Source: an uncultured bacterium | Lineage (GTDB): Bacteria > Planctomycetota > UBA1135 > GCA-002686595 | Assembly: GCA_937905825.1 (NCBI GenBank) | Contig: CALCXM010000182.1 | Coordinates: 1-64,000 of the forward strand | Direction: 5' to 3' | Length of the DNA: 64,000 bases | Shown: positions 23,636 through 32,431 of the stretch, in pieces | Position numbering within the stretch: the first letter of the stretch is position 1 | How the letters are laid out: each line of letters opens with the position of its first letter | Notes under the pieces: generated by a model | What the model was told of the DNA's origin: nothing | Databases searched by the model: none | The model's input: the letters and a program-made list of their open reading frames with translations, nothing else | Translations under genes and position numbers: made by a program

Positions 23636-26332
23636 ATGGAAGAAAGTGACCTGCGAAGTACCGAGTCAAATCTGGCTCTGTCCGTTGAGGTGGCCATCCT
23701 GGACCAGATGGTTGAGGACGTCAGCCGAGGTGAACGAAAGGGCGTGGAGCACTACGCCGGGATCTACCCGGGAGACGAGGCGCGAGTCGCGCAAATCTAC
23801 CAATCCGTACTCTCCGGCGACCCGCAAGCGGCAGACAGCGACCCCACTCAGATCAAGGTCGTCGGTGGTGTCATCCTGGAGCGCGAATTAGCGCGCGGGG
23901 GCCAAGGGGTTGTCTTCCTCGGTCGTGACCCGCAGCTTGACAGGCAGGTGGCGGTCAAACTGCTGACCTCATGGACGGCCTTCAATTCCGCGGCGGTGAC
24001 CCGCTTGTTGCGGGAAGCGGAACTCGCGTCGAAGTTTGAGCACCCGGGAATCTGCACGATCTACGGCTCGGGCATGGATCAGGGAGTGCCCTACATCGTG
24101 ATGCGCTACGTCGCCGGCTCGAGCCTCAAGGAATGGGCTGCGCACATCCTGCGAGACACCCGCGACGGGCGAAATCAAATCGTGGCGGCCATCGAACAAG
24201 TCGCGCGCGCCTTGCACTTAGCCCACACTCAAGGTGTCGTTCACCGGGACATCAAACCGGGCAACATTCGCGTGACGCCAGGAGGACAACCGGTCTTGCT
24301 CGACTTCGGTCTAGCGCGCAGCTTTCACGACGATGGAAACGACTTGACCGCGAGCCATGACCTGCTCGGCACACCCGCCTACATGGCGCCGGAGCAGGTA
24401 GATGCCAAGGGGCGTTTCCTGAGTCCGCGCACGGACATCTTCGCCCTGTGCGTGACCCTCTTTGAACTCTTGACGGGACAACGGCCCTTTCAAGGATCGA
24501 CCATTGAGAAGACCTACAAAGCGATTCTCAGTGAACCGGTACCCAACCCACGCAAGCTCAATCCGGCCATCGACCACGACCTGAAAGTGATCCTGGAAAC
24601 AGGCCTCGACCGCGATCCAGGTCGGCGCTACGTGAGTAGCGAAGCCCTGGCCGATGACTTGCGAGCCTACCTAGAACACCGTCCAATCGCGGCGAAACCG
24701 GCCGGTGTGCTCATGCGACTGCGGCGTTGGCACACGCGGCAACCGGCCCTGAGCCTCGCTTTGGTGATGGTCTTCTTGAGCATCCTGGGGGGATTGGTCT
24801 CGACCCTGCACTTCTTGAATGAAGCCACGATCGAGAGCGAGCGGGCGAACAGCAAGGCGACGGAGTACGAGCACCTAGCAGTCGGCCGTACCTTGGATCA
24901 GTTGATCAACGAGGTGGATGCCAGCTTCTTGCAAGTCCACACCGACAGGATCGAGGTATTTGAGGACTGGCTACACCGCGCTGAAGTCTTGACCGCTAGC
25001 CTCCCCATCTACCGAGAGACATTGGTCCGCATGCGATCACGATCCGTTGTTTCGAGCTCCGTTGCTACACCTGTGGAGGCATCCTCACTCCGCGAACTGC
25101 GCGAGTTGACCGATCGGCGAGCACAACTAATCGAGCAGGGTCTGCACGAGGCCGCGGCAGGACCCGACTGGACGAAAGTACTAGAAAACTTGGACGAGTC
25201 TATCGGGAAGATCAGCCTAGCTTTGTCCAGCGTGGAGCAACGAACGTTCGACTCCCCTGCCGAGGCCTGGCACTTCGAACAACTCGCGAAACTGGTGAAA
25301 CGGCTCGAGGCCTTCGAGGTGGAGAGGCCCGGAACCGTTTCGATTCCTCTCGTGAAGGCTCAACTCGGCGCATCGAGAGTCATTGCAGAGGAGACCGTCG
25401 ATCAACATGCAGAAGCCTGGGCTGAGGCCGCAGCCGCCCTCGAATGGGACGATCGCTTCGACGGAGTAGAGCTCCCCATCATGTTGGGGCTGGTTCCACT
25501 GGGCGAGGACCCCTACTCACGGCTCCAGGAGTTTGCCGTGTGGGAGACCGGCGAGATTCCAACGCGTGACGCTGAAGGAATGCTTCTCCATTCGGAAGAC
25601 TCAGCAGTCGTTCTCGTTTTGCTACCGGGAGGGATCGCAGAGATGGATGCGGACCTCAAGGTGCCCTATGAAGTGCCACTCGATCCCTTCTTGATCGGTA
25701 AGTACGAGGTGACCCAGAATCAATGGAAACGGATCATGGGAGACAACCCCTCCAATTACCATCCGCTACGAGCTGACAATGCGCGGGCCAAGAACTACCG
25801 CCATCCGGTGGAATCTGTTTCGTGGTACTCCAGCACGGAGTTCGCCACGCGACTAGGTTTGGCTCTACCGACAGAAGCGCAGTGGGAGTACGCCTGTCGA
25901 TCCGGAAGCGACGACAGGTTCACTTGGGGCAACCAAGATGAAGACCTTCGCGGCCGCTCCAACATCGGGGACATCTCCCTTCGTGACCTCGGGCTAAAAG
26001 GCGCGCCATGGGGAGACGGCTTCTTGAGTCACGCACCCGTCGGTTCGTTCCAACACAACGAGTTCGGACTCTTCGACGTTCACGGAAACGTCTCCGAGTG
26101 GTGCCTCGACAGATACGAGGCAACTCCTCTCCACGTACCCAATCAACGTCCAGGCACGGGGCTCGACTTGAGCGCCACAGGGGCCAACCGCTCGTTCCGC
26201 GGCGGAAGCTGGTACGTCGCTCCCAGCTTCTCCACTGCATCCACCCGCAACCAAATGGAACCCGGACGCTCCTCGGCCGCCACCGGCATTCGATTGGCTG
26301 GCAGCCTGAATCAGCGCCGGAAAAAGAAGTAA
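23636..26332 (+). CDS. Transmembrane Ser/Thr protein kinase fused to a formylglycine-enzyme-like (SUMF1) domain
   Basis: 898 residues. Domains in order: short N-terminal region; kinase (about 80-345) with Gly-rich loop ARGGQGVVFLG, catalytic Lys108, HRDIKPGN with Asp205, DFG Asp223 and the activation-segment end GTPAYMAPEQ; one membrane helix (about 370-392, LSLALVMVFLSILGG); a helical stalk (395-640); and a C-terminal SUMF1/FGE-like domain (about 650-895) with IGKYEVTQNQWKRIMGDNPS, LPTEAQWEYACRSG, FGLFDVHGNVSEWCLD and SFRGGSWYV. The C-terminal half faces outside the cytoplasm. Whether it has sulfatase-modifying activity is doubtful; in such fusions it is more likely a ligand-binding module. 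ATG at 23636 is chosen because the upstream frame (to 23417) is compositionally noncoding. An ECF sigma factor is encoded nearby in reverse. Confidence 0.9.
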   Translation: MEESDLRSTESNLALSVEVAILDQMVEDVSRGERKGVEHYAGIYPGDEARVAQIYQSVLSGDPQAADSDPTQIKVVGGVILERELARGGQGVVFLGRDPQLDRQVAVKLLTSWTAFNSAAVTRLLREAELASKFEHPGICTIYGSGMDQGVPYIVMRYVAGSSLKEWAAHILRDTRDGRNQIVAAIEQVARALHLAHTQGVVHRDIKPGNIRVTPGGQPVLLDFGLARSFHDDGNDLTASHDLLGTPAYMAPEQVDAKGRFLSPRTDIFALCVTLFELLTGQRPFQGSTIEKTYKAILSEPVPNPRKLNPAIDHDLKVILETGLDRDPGRRYVSSEALADDLRAYLEHRPIAAKPAGVLMRLRRWHTRQPALSLALVMVFLSILGGLVSTLHFLNEATIESERANSKATEYEHLAVGRTLDQLINEVDASFLQVHTDRIEVFEDWLHRAEVLTASLPIYRETLVRMRSRSVVSSSVATPVEASSLRELRELTDRRAQLIEQGLHEAAAGPDWTKVLENLDESIGKISLALSSVEQRTFDSPAEAWHFEQLAKLVKRLEAFEVERPGTVSIPLVKAQLGASRVIAEETVDQHAEAWAEAAAALEWDDRFDGVELPIMLGLVPLGEDPYSRLQEFAVWETGEIPTRDAEGMLLHSEDSAVVLVLLPGGIAEMDADLKVPYEVPLDPFLIGKYEVTQNQWKRIMGDNPSNYHPLRADNARAKNYRHPVESVSWYSSTEFATRLGLALPTEAQWEYACRSGSDDRFTWGNQDEDLRGRSNIGDISLRDLGLKGAPWGDGFLSHAPVGSFQHNEFGLFDVHGNVSEWCLDRYEATPLHVPNQRPGTGLDLSATGANRSFRGGSWYVAPSFSTASTRNQMEPGRSSAATGIRLAGSLNQRRKKK

Positions 26333-26426
26333 AGTTACTTCATCTAGGGTCAGGTCATTCCCACTCGGTGTCCGAGGAGAATGCCCAGAGGAGGTCCACC
26401 GAATTCCTAACCCCTAGAGAAAATTT

Positions 26427-26717
26427 ATGGCCACAGAGAGAGCCTCAGAAGATTCCACCGAAGCAGCAACGGAGAGCACCACGAGTTCCGCGACTCGCGT
26501 CACCTTGCCTGCGTTCGATCCCAACGACAGCGCATTCGCCTACCAGAGGCTGCTCGTCCGCGCTGGATTCTCGTATGTCCGGTGGCGCGTTGGCCCCGGG
26601 GGGCCGGACCCCACTCAATCCCTGACCACGTACGACATTCACCAAACGCTCCCCGTAGCGGGAACCGGTCTGGATCCGACCGAGCTGGTGCAAGTCATCA
26701 TCTTCCTGCCCACGTGA
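26427..26717 (+). CDS. Small hypothetical protein
   Basis: 96 residues, no recognised domain. A Ser/Thr/Glu-rich N-terminal 25 residues precedes a compact segment containing SAFAYQRLLVRAGFSYVRWRVGPGGPDP and a hydrophobic C-terminus (ELVQVIIFLP). Placed 94 bases after the kinase gene, same direction; the run AGAGAAAATTT lies just before the ATG. Coding is likely from position and composition but not certain. Confidence 0.5.
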   Translation: MATERASEDSTEAATESTTSSATRVTLPAFDPNDSAFAYQRLLVRAGFSYVRWRVGPGGPDPTQSLTTYDIHQTLPVAGTGLDPTELVQVIIFLPT

Positions 26718-26742
26718 TCGAAGCCGTCGGCCCTGCGCTCTG

Positions 26743-26758
26743 AGCCTAACGCTAGGCT
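26743..26758. terminator. Weak hairpin between convergent genes
   Basis: AGCCTA and TAGGCT form a 6-bp stem with a 4-nt loop, followed by TTG on the + side. It lies between the convergent small-protein and sigma-factor genes. Too short to be convincing alone. Confidence 0.3.
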
Positions 26759-26785
26759 TGCCCGCCCGTCGCGACGACGCCAAAG

Positions 26786-27424
26786 CTAGATCAGCGCATC
26801 CGGCAACTCAGAGAAGACCGACTCGGGCATCGATGCCCGCAACTTTTGGAGGGCGCGGTGGTACCTAGTGGCCACCGTGCCTTCTTCCAGATTCATGATG
26901 AGCGAGATCTCATGATTCGCCGCCTGCTCGATCCCGCGTAGGATCACGATCTCCTTGTCGATCTCGCCGAGGCTCTCGATCGAACGCAGCACGCGCTCGC
27001 CAACTTCCGAGCGAATGGCGTTGGTCACCACGCCGATTTGATCCCTACCCATCAGTTGGGACTCCAATCCAGCAGCGCTGGAGTCCTGTGTGATGGGGAC
27101 CCTAAGTGGCTTTCCGTGCACGTGCTTGTGGAGCAAGTTGCGGTACTGATTCAGCAGGATCTGACTGAGGAACTTGATCAGAACTGGCGTGATCCGATCC
27201 TTCCGAGGCACCAAGTCACCGAGCTTCCCAAGAGCCGTCATCCAGGCTTCCTGCACCATGTCTTCCGGGTCATAGAGACCTCGCAAGTGCCTCGAAAGTC
27301 GGTAGCGAGCCTGAGACAGCAAGAGCGGCGAAAGCCTCTCCACGATCCATCCGAGACTCTCCTCGTCACCGCCAACGGCGCGGCGCACGTGTATCGTGGT
27401 CATCTCCTGGTCCGATTGCGGCAT
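26786..27424 (-). CDS. ECF-type RNA polymerase sigma factor
   Basis: 212 residues with region 2 (LSRHLRGLYDPEDMVQEAWMTALGKL) and region 4 (SLGEIDKEIVILRGIEQAANHEISLIMNLEEGTVATRYHRALQKLR, of which the helix-turn-helix is the second half). It should direct RNA polymerase to a small regulon. ECF factors beside membrane Ser/Thr kinases are a recurrent Planctomycetota arrangement, where phosphorylation rather than an anti-sigma factor may control activity; no anti-sigma gene is visible. Start ATG at 27424 (MPQSDQEM); an internal Met at residue 8 is a possible alternative. The frame is open to 27640 but noncoding in character. Confidence 0.88.
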   Translation of the reverse strand: MPQSDQEMTTIHVRRAVGGDEESLGWIVERLSPLLLSQARYRLSRHLRGLYDPEDMVQEAWMTALGKLGDLVPRKDRITPVLIKFLSQILLNQYRNLLHKHVHGKPLRVPITQDSSAAGLESQLMGRDQIGVVTNAIRSEVGERVLRSIESLGEIDKEIVILRGIEQAANHEISLIMNLEEGTVATRYHRALQKLRASMPESVFSELPDALI

Positions 27425-27778
27425 CTCGTTTTCGCCTTGATGACGGGCTTTTCGGAAAGTGGAAAGCGCGGCCTCGGGGCCAGGGTAGCCGCGCTTGGGC
27501 GTTTGATCAAGATCACGCCAGGCCCGAGCATGCCCGGACTCGCGGGCGCCCCCGGAAACCTCCGGGGACCTCTTCGGGACGCGCCGAACTGCTGCCAAAA
27601 AAATCTGAACTGCCTGTAATCCGCGGGCGGCCCGCCACATGGACAGCAGTGTGGGCGCGAGCCTCGCTCACGATTCCCGATGAAAGAGATCCGCTGTTCT
27701 GGCCGCTTCCCGATTCCGGTGGCCTGGGCAGTGTCCGTACCCACTCGACTCCCCAGGCACCACTCCCCCACTATTCCT
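27425..27778. other. Divergent intergenic region between ECF sigma gene and unknown gene
   Basis: About 350 bases with no supported gene. It must hold the promoters of both neighbours. A CCCCGG/CCGGGG stem with a 6-nt loop lies at 27550-27567. No clear promoter boxes were recognised. Confidence 0.4.
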
Positions 27779-28987
27779 ATGCTCTCACCCTACCTGCAAG
27801 TTCCGATCGTCGTCCAACAGGCCATGACCACGCTCTCCGCAAAGTGGTACAACGCTTTGGTCTCGGGGTCCGGCTTGAGCCGTTCTGAGTTCCAACTGGT
27901 TCAAGGCTATGGCGCGATCGGAACGACCTCCGAGTCACTCTGGAGAATCCTCGATCAGGTTCCGCCCGATAGCTTTTGCCGCCGGCACGATCCGGCCAAG
28001 GCCCGCAGCTTTCTTGGGGCCTATTCTGACCTGTCCGAGAACGCCATTGCCGGCGGAGCCCTGCGCTTCCGCAAGTGCATGGGGGATTTCTTCGCCCTCT
28101 GGGAAAACGATAAGGCCAACCTCGACCCGATGCCGATCAGCGCGCTGCAGTGGGTGCGGGAGTTTGTCGATTGGGCCTGCGTCAGCCTTCCAAATGCGCT
28201 CACGCAGAAGTGCATCAATCACTACAAGACGGCCCTGTTGGACCCGACCTTTTTGGCAGCCCACTTGTTGACTGCCTTCAAGTTCACCCAACGCACGGCC
28301 GCTGTGCCAGCCTTCACCCTGACATCCAGGAAGCTCACTGAACTCCTGGACAGGTCGGAACCCCGATCGATCATGTTCAATAGCATGGACGCGCCGGGTT
28401 CCCTGGCCGGGGCCTGGTCCCAGGCTCAGGAAGGCGGGACCTTCAATCTCTTCGGTGGTTCCCAAGGCACTGATCACATCGCTCCGACCCTCAAGCTCAC
28501 GAATGCTGGGGTCAATGTTCGGTGCACCTTCCAGAAGCTCGTGAGCGCCCAGGCCCGGCCCCTCGCGCGGCCGAGTTATGACCCGGACCTCAAGGATTGC
28601 ACGCCCTGGTTCAGCCCCGCCGCCCTGCAAAGTTCCTACGAGTCGGGCCTCGAGCCAAGTTGGAACCCCAAGGCCATGGCCGATTGGGAATGGAACTTTG
28701 GTCCGAATGGGAACCTGCCACGGGCCTGTGTTGGCCTCGTCGTTGCGGACGGGATCAAGTTGACCTTGACCTCCAAAGCGGGCTTGACCGTCGACGAGCA
28801 GGTCGATTTCTCAAGGCATGCGAGCGAGGGGATCTTCCCCTTCTTCAAGCGCTCCGGCGCAGAAGGCTGGGTCACCGATTGGAGCTTCGACCGGGCCGGG
28901 AACGCGATCGTTTCCTCATCCTGCAAGCCCGGCAACCCGCAACTGCTCGGGGTGCTCGTCAACGGGATCAGCGAGATGCTGGGGTGA
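27779..28987 (+). CDS. Hypothetical protein, unrecognised family
   Basis: 402 residues. I do not recognise the family. There is no signal peptide or membrane helix. The N-terminal half is helical and rich in aromatic residues (ALRFRKCMGDFFALWENDKANLD, QWVREFVDWACVSLPNALTQK); the second half has alternating beta-type segments (MFNSMDAPGS, GGTFNLFGGSQGTDHI, DWEWNFGPNG) and ends GNPQLLGVLVNGISEML. ATG at 27779 follows a coding-composition change; the frame is open from 27680. It is transcribed divergently from the ECF sigma gene and could be a target. Composition is like that of its neighbours, so no sign of recent transfer. Confidence 0.7.
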   Translation: MLSPYLQVPIVVQQAMTTLSAKWYNALVSGSGLSRSEFQLVQGYGAIGTTSESLWRILDQVPPDSFCRRHDPAKARSFLGAYSDLSENAIAGGALRFRKCMGDFFALWENDKANLDPMPISALQWVREFVDWACVSLPNALTQKCINHYKTALLDPTFLAAHLLTAFKFTQRTAAVPAFTLTSRKLTELLDRSEPRSIMFNSMDAPGSLAGAWSQAQEGGTFNLFGGSQGTDHIAPTLKLTNAGVNVRCTFQKLVSAQARPLARPSYDPDLKDCTPWFSPAALQSSYESGLEPSWNPKAMADWEWNFGPNGNLPRACVGLVVADGIKLTLTSKAGLTVDEQVDFSRHASEGIFPFFKRSGAEGWVTDWSFDRAGNAIVSSSCKPGNPQLLGVLVNGISEMLG

Positions 28988-29186
28988 AGTCCGCGCGCGT
29001 TGTCGGCGCACTGCGGAGAGCTGGGGCTGCTGCCTCGCGCTGGGCGCAGCAACGTGCGCAGCGGCACTTCAGGGTCGACGCTCCAAGCTCGGCCCCCGAG
29101 GAAAGAATCGGTCGCCGCAGGCGTCACTGCCAGGGCCTAGCAGCGATCCATGCGTGGCGACCGATCAATGCTGCGCCTTCGACGGC

Positions 29187-30251
29187 TTACTCTTCCTCAA
29201 CCCGGGACCACTTGGAAGAGCCCGAAGTGAGCGTGTCCAATTCCATGTCCATCTCCATCTCCCCGAGAGTGATCGTTCCCGTGATGCGGGCCGCCATCTC
29301 CTTCCAGGTCATGGAACGACTGAAGCCTTCCTTCACGTCGAACTCGATCTTTGAGACAGACTCGAAGCCCTCTCCCTCCAGATCCGCTTCCACATCCATC
29401 TCCATCTCGCCTAGCATGAGATCCATCAACTCGATCATCTTCTCCGACAGTCCAGAGGCGTCCAACTCATAAGTGAGCGTCTCGGTGAGATGGGCCACGG
29501 CACCCTTCTCCCCCAATTCTTCTAGGGTGCACGTTCCCGTACCGTTCATCTCCAAACCCGCGGCAGCGAAGGAGCGCTCGACGCTCCACTGCCCACCAAC
29601 TTCGGGGCTCGTCTCGGGCAACATGGAGAAGAACTGAGAGGCCAGCATGGCGGTCATGTCATCGGCGCCCACCATGATCCTGGCCGTGTCCGAGATCATC
29701 TTGGTGAGATCGGTGTCCCCCGGGAGATCGGCCAGTGGATCGCCCTCCATGCTTGCCTCGATCACCTCTCCCTGCGGAGTGAGCAACATCTCAAACTCCA
29801 CAGCCATGGATCCGCGCACGAGTTCCTCAAAGAGCTCCTGCACGTCGTCGCCCGTGAGCAGGGGTAGGTCCGAGGTCAGAACCACATCGACAGTCACTTT
29901 ACCTTCTTCGTCGCGCTCTCCAAGCAGCTCCACATCGAACATGGCTGACTCCTTCGCCATCTCGAAGCGGTTGACCGTGATCTTCAACAGCATGTTGCCC
30001 TCTTCGGTCACATCCGCCACGTGCACCAAGTGGACGGTTGTGTTGTCCTGGTCTTCCTCTTGCTCCTGGTCCATGGTGACCGTCTTGCTCGAGACGCTCG
30101 AGCTCGTCTCCACAAGATAGGACGCGCCTTCCTTTAGCTTCCAAGCAAGCTTGACGGTTTCGACGGGGATTGCCGGAACAGAGCGAGTGGAAGGTTGGGT
30201 CGAGAGCAAACCAACGGCGAGCGTGAGGGAGGCGAGAGTTGCGAAGTTCAT
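29187..30251 (-). CDS. Secreted DUF6263-like protein
   Basis: 354 residues beginning with a signal peptide (MNFATLASLTLAVGLLSTQPS). The mature part starts KLAWKLKEGASYLVETSSSVSSKTVTMDQEQEED and continues with long beta-strand/turn repeats (MLLKITVNRFEMAKESAMFDVE; WSVERSFAAAGLEMNGTGT), the pattern of DUF6263-type periplasmic proteins, likely one large twisted beta-sheet. It is strongly acidic with Met/Glu-rich segments (GEMEMDVEADLEGEG and GEMEMDMELD). Function unknown. It lies 91 bases downstream of the kynurenine-type operon in the same direction, but the N-terminal signal and unrelated family suggest its own promoter. Confidence 0.75.
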   Translation of the reverse strand: MNFATLASLTLAVGLLSTQPSTRSVPAIPVETVKLAWKLKEGASYLVETSSSVSSKTVTMDQEQEEDQDNTTVHLVHVADVTEEGNMLLKITVNRFEMAKESAMFDVELLGERDEEGKVTVDVVLTSDLPLLTGDDVQELFEELVRGSMAVEFEMLLTPQGEVIEASMEGDPLADLPGDTDLTKMISDTARIMVGADDMTAMLASQFFSMLPETSPEVGGQWSVERSFAAAGLEMNGTGTCTLEELGEKGAVAHLTETLTYELDASGLSEKMIELMDLMLGEMEMDVEADLEGEGFESVSKIEFDVKEGFSRSMTWKEMAARITGTITLGEMEMDMELDTLTSGSSKWSRVEEE

Positions 30252-30341
30252 CGTGCTTTGGGTGGCTGGTGTTTCAGAAGTTGTCTGGCGAGAATCCGGG
30301 GGCCTCGCCGCAGGTCGTTCCTGCAGCCAGACCCCCGACGG

Positions 30342-30971
30342 TCAGTCCGTGGGCAGCAAGGCCGCACGCACAGGGGAAGCGTCGGCTCCCTCAAGTTTTA
30401 GTGGGAGCGCGATCAAGAGGTAGTTGCCCGGCGCCACGTCCTTCAAGACGATGCCCTCGAGCACGGCCAGGTCGCGGCGCAAGAGCACTTGATGGGACTC
30501 CAAGACCTTGTCCGAAAAGAGATCTGCCGAGGGTGTATCGATACCGACCAAGCGCACACCGCGATCCGCAAGCCAATCCAACAGCTCCGCCGAGAAGGCG
30601 ACGAAGTCCTCGTTGAAGTTCTCCGGGTCGGGAAAGGAACTCGTCTTGAAGAGCACCCGTTCGGATCGAGGCTCTTGCGCTAGGTGGTTGGGACGAATGC
30701 GCTCGCCGCGGGGCACATCCACCTCGAGCACTTCGCAGGGACCGTAGTAACGGTCAAGCGAACGCTGCTCCATGGTCTCGCCATCGAGGCCGTAGTGGCT
30801 CGGCGCGTCCGTGTGCGCACCGAGATGCAGCGTGCCGTGGATTTCACCGAGATCGATGATCGCCCCGTCCGCCATGGCCAGGTTCTTCTTGTAGGTGTAG
30901 GGGGTGTCCCCGGGCCAAACTCCGATGCGCGCTGAGACAACCGGAGTGATGTCGATCAAGCGCGTGCTCAT
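30342..30971 (-). CDS. kynB: Kynurenine formamidase (arylformamidase, cyclase family)
   Basis: 209 residues; hydrolyses N-formylkynurenine to kynurenine and formate. The metal-binding HxxxHxDxPxH motif is intact (His49, His53, Asp55, His59), preceded by VWPGDTPYTYKK and followed by the KynB-specific strings SLDRYYGPCEVLEVDVP, RGVRLVGIDTPSADLFS and LLIALPLKLEGADASPVRA. This is closer to true KynB than to generic cyclase-family hydrolases, and the length is typical. Last gene of the leftward operon; its start overlaps the stop of the dioxygenase-RidA fusion by four bases. With the tryptophan dioxygenase of the same operon it completes the first two steps of the kynurenine pathway. Confidence 0.92.
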   Translation of the reverse strand: MSTRLIDITPVVSARIGVWPGDTPYTYKKNLAMADGAIIDLGEIHGTLHLGAHTDAPSHYGLDGETMEQRSLDRYYGPCEVLEVDVPRGERIRPNHLAQEPRSERVLFKTSSFPDPENFNEDFVAFSAELLDWLADRGVRLVGIDTPSADLFSDKVLESHQVLLRRDLAVLEGIVLKDVAPGNYLLIALPLKLEGADASPVRAALLPTD

Positions 30972-32431
30972 CCGACCGTCGCCGTCCCCGCCGCTGCGAG
31001 AACTTTGAACTCCACCGCGATCGGTGTTGGCAATGCGCGCACGGCAATCGTGGTGCGCGCTGCGCCGACGCCTTGGAAAGCCTCGGTATAGGCACGGTTG
31101 AAACCCTCGAAGTCACGATCCATGTCCACCAGGAAGACGGTCACGTCGAGCACGTTTTCCAAGGTCGAGCCCGAGGCTTCCAAGACGCTTTTGACGTTTC
31201 CGATGACCGCCTTGGTTTGCAGGTAAATGTCATAGTCGAGCTTGTTGCCCTGCTTGTCGTGAATCGGTCCGCCGGGGATCGAGTCGTCCGCTGCCTGGCG
31301 TGGACCGACGCCCGAGAGGTAGAGCAAGTCGCCCACACGCCTAGCGTGAGGATAGGCGCCGACGGGTTTAGGCGCGGCGTTGGTGCGCAGGGCGCCACCG
31401 GGTTCGCCTGCGGGAACCTCGTGCACCGAGGCGGCCCCGGCGCGTTCCACCTGCGTGGTCGAGGTCGTGGTCGTGGCTGAAGCGGGAGTCGCTTTGGCTT
31501 TGCTGACCGCCGGTGTCTCCACCGAGCCCAACACGCTGCGCTCTCCGCCGAAGACCTCCACATCGCCCTCGTCGTACTCCTTGTCACCGACCTTCGAAAC
31601 GGATGGGGTCAAAGAAACCACCGCGCCACCAGTTCCGTGCAAAGCCTCGTAGGCCAGCACTTCTCCAGCGTAGTCGTTGTGGGCTCCCATGACGGCGGAC
31701 AGCCACCACATGGACTTGAAGTTGACGACCTTCGGGATGCGGATCTGTTTGTGTATCTCGCGGCTGAGTTGCGCCACGTCCTCGAGTCGGCCCTCGCCCA
31801 GGAATTCCAAGACTTTGCGGTTCCACTCGTCGTCCTTGTCGGAATGGATGCGATCCTCTTCTGGCTTGATGAACTTGGTGAAGAGCCGGTTGGAAAGGGT
31901 CATGACGACCACCACCACCGCCTTCTTGTTTTGGGCCTTCAGAGCGTCCACCACGGACTTGCCGAGCACGACGGTCTCGCTGCGATCCGAGTACACGTTG
32001 CTCGAGAGGATCACCGCCGGCAGCTCGTTGTTCGGGTTGAGCATTTTCAGCGCCACAACGGAACCCGTGTCGATCGGAAAGCCCTCGTAGTCGATCGTGC
32101 GCGCCGTCAAGGCGCGGGCTTCTGCACAATCGCGCAGCTCCTTGGCCAGTTCCGTGTCCATGCGGAACTTGTAGGGAATCGATCCAAGGTCGTGGAACAG
32201 CTCGTCCACATGAACCCACTCGGGTTCCGGTCGCGCTTGGATCTGGTGACCGATAATGGACGGCCACATGGTCGAGTACACGATCAAGACGTCGGCGTCG
32301 CTGGCGGCGATCTCCTTGCGAGCCTTCTCAAAGGCGTCTCGCAAGCGTCCGTAACCGGGGTTCGCTTCGGGTGTCAGCAGAGGGTGTGGCAAACCGGGGA
32401 CGATCAGTCCCTTTAAGACGGGGTGACTCAT
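30968..32431 (-). CDS. Fusion: non-catalytic (alpha) subunit of 2-aminophenol-type dioxygenase + RidA/2-aminomuconate-deaminase-like domain
   Basis: 487 residues. Residues 1-about 270 are a LigB-fold class III extradiol dioxygenase domain of the alpha (AmnA-like) type: His16 remains in GLPHPL, but the second metal His is lost (STMW at 53-56 where the catalytic partner has SPHW) and no Glu ligand is seen, so it is probably structural. A Thr/Ser/Ala-rich linker (about 285-350, including ATTTTSTTQ) leads to a complete RidA domain (352-487) with GAYPHARRVGDLLYLSG, LQTKAVIGNVKSVLEASG, VFLVDMDRDFEGFNRAY and IAVEFKV. RidA-fold proteins include the bacterial 2-aminomuconate deaminase (AmnD), to which these strings look closest. 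So one polypeptide joins the ring-cleavage complex to the deaminase acting two steps later. It overlaps both neighbours by four bases. Confidence 0.88.
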   Translation of the reverse strand: MSHPVLKGLIVPGLPHPLLTPEANPGYGRLRDAFEKARKEIAASDADVLIVYSTMWPSIIGHQIQARPEPEWVHVDELFHDLGSIPYKFRMDTELAKELRDCAEARALTARTIDYEGFPIDTGSVVALKMLNPNNELPAVILSSNVYSDRSETVVLGKSVVDALKAQNKKAVVVVVMTLSNRLFTKFIKPEEDRIHSDKDDEWNRKVLEFLGEGRLEDVAQLSREIHKQIRIPKVVNFKSMWWLSAVMGAHNDYAGEVLAYEALHGTGGAVVSLTPSVSKVGDKEYDEGDVEVFGGERSVLGSVETPAVSKAKATPASATTTTSTTQVERAGAASVHEVPAGEPGGALRTNAAPKPVGAYPHARRVGDLLYLSGVGPRQAADDSIPGGPIHDKQGNKLDYDIYLQTKAVIGNVKSVLEASGSTLENVLDVTVFLVDMDRDFEGFNRAYTEAFQGVGAARTTIAVRALPTPIAVEFKVLAAAGTATVG

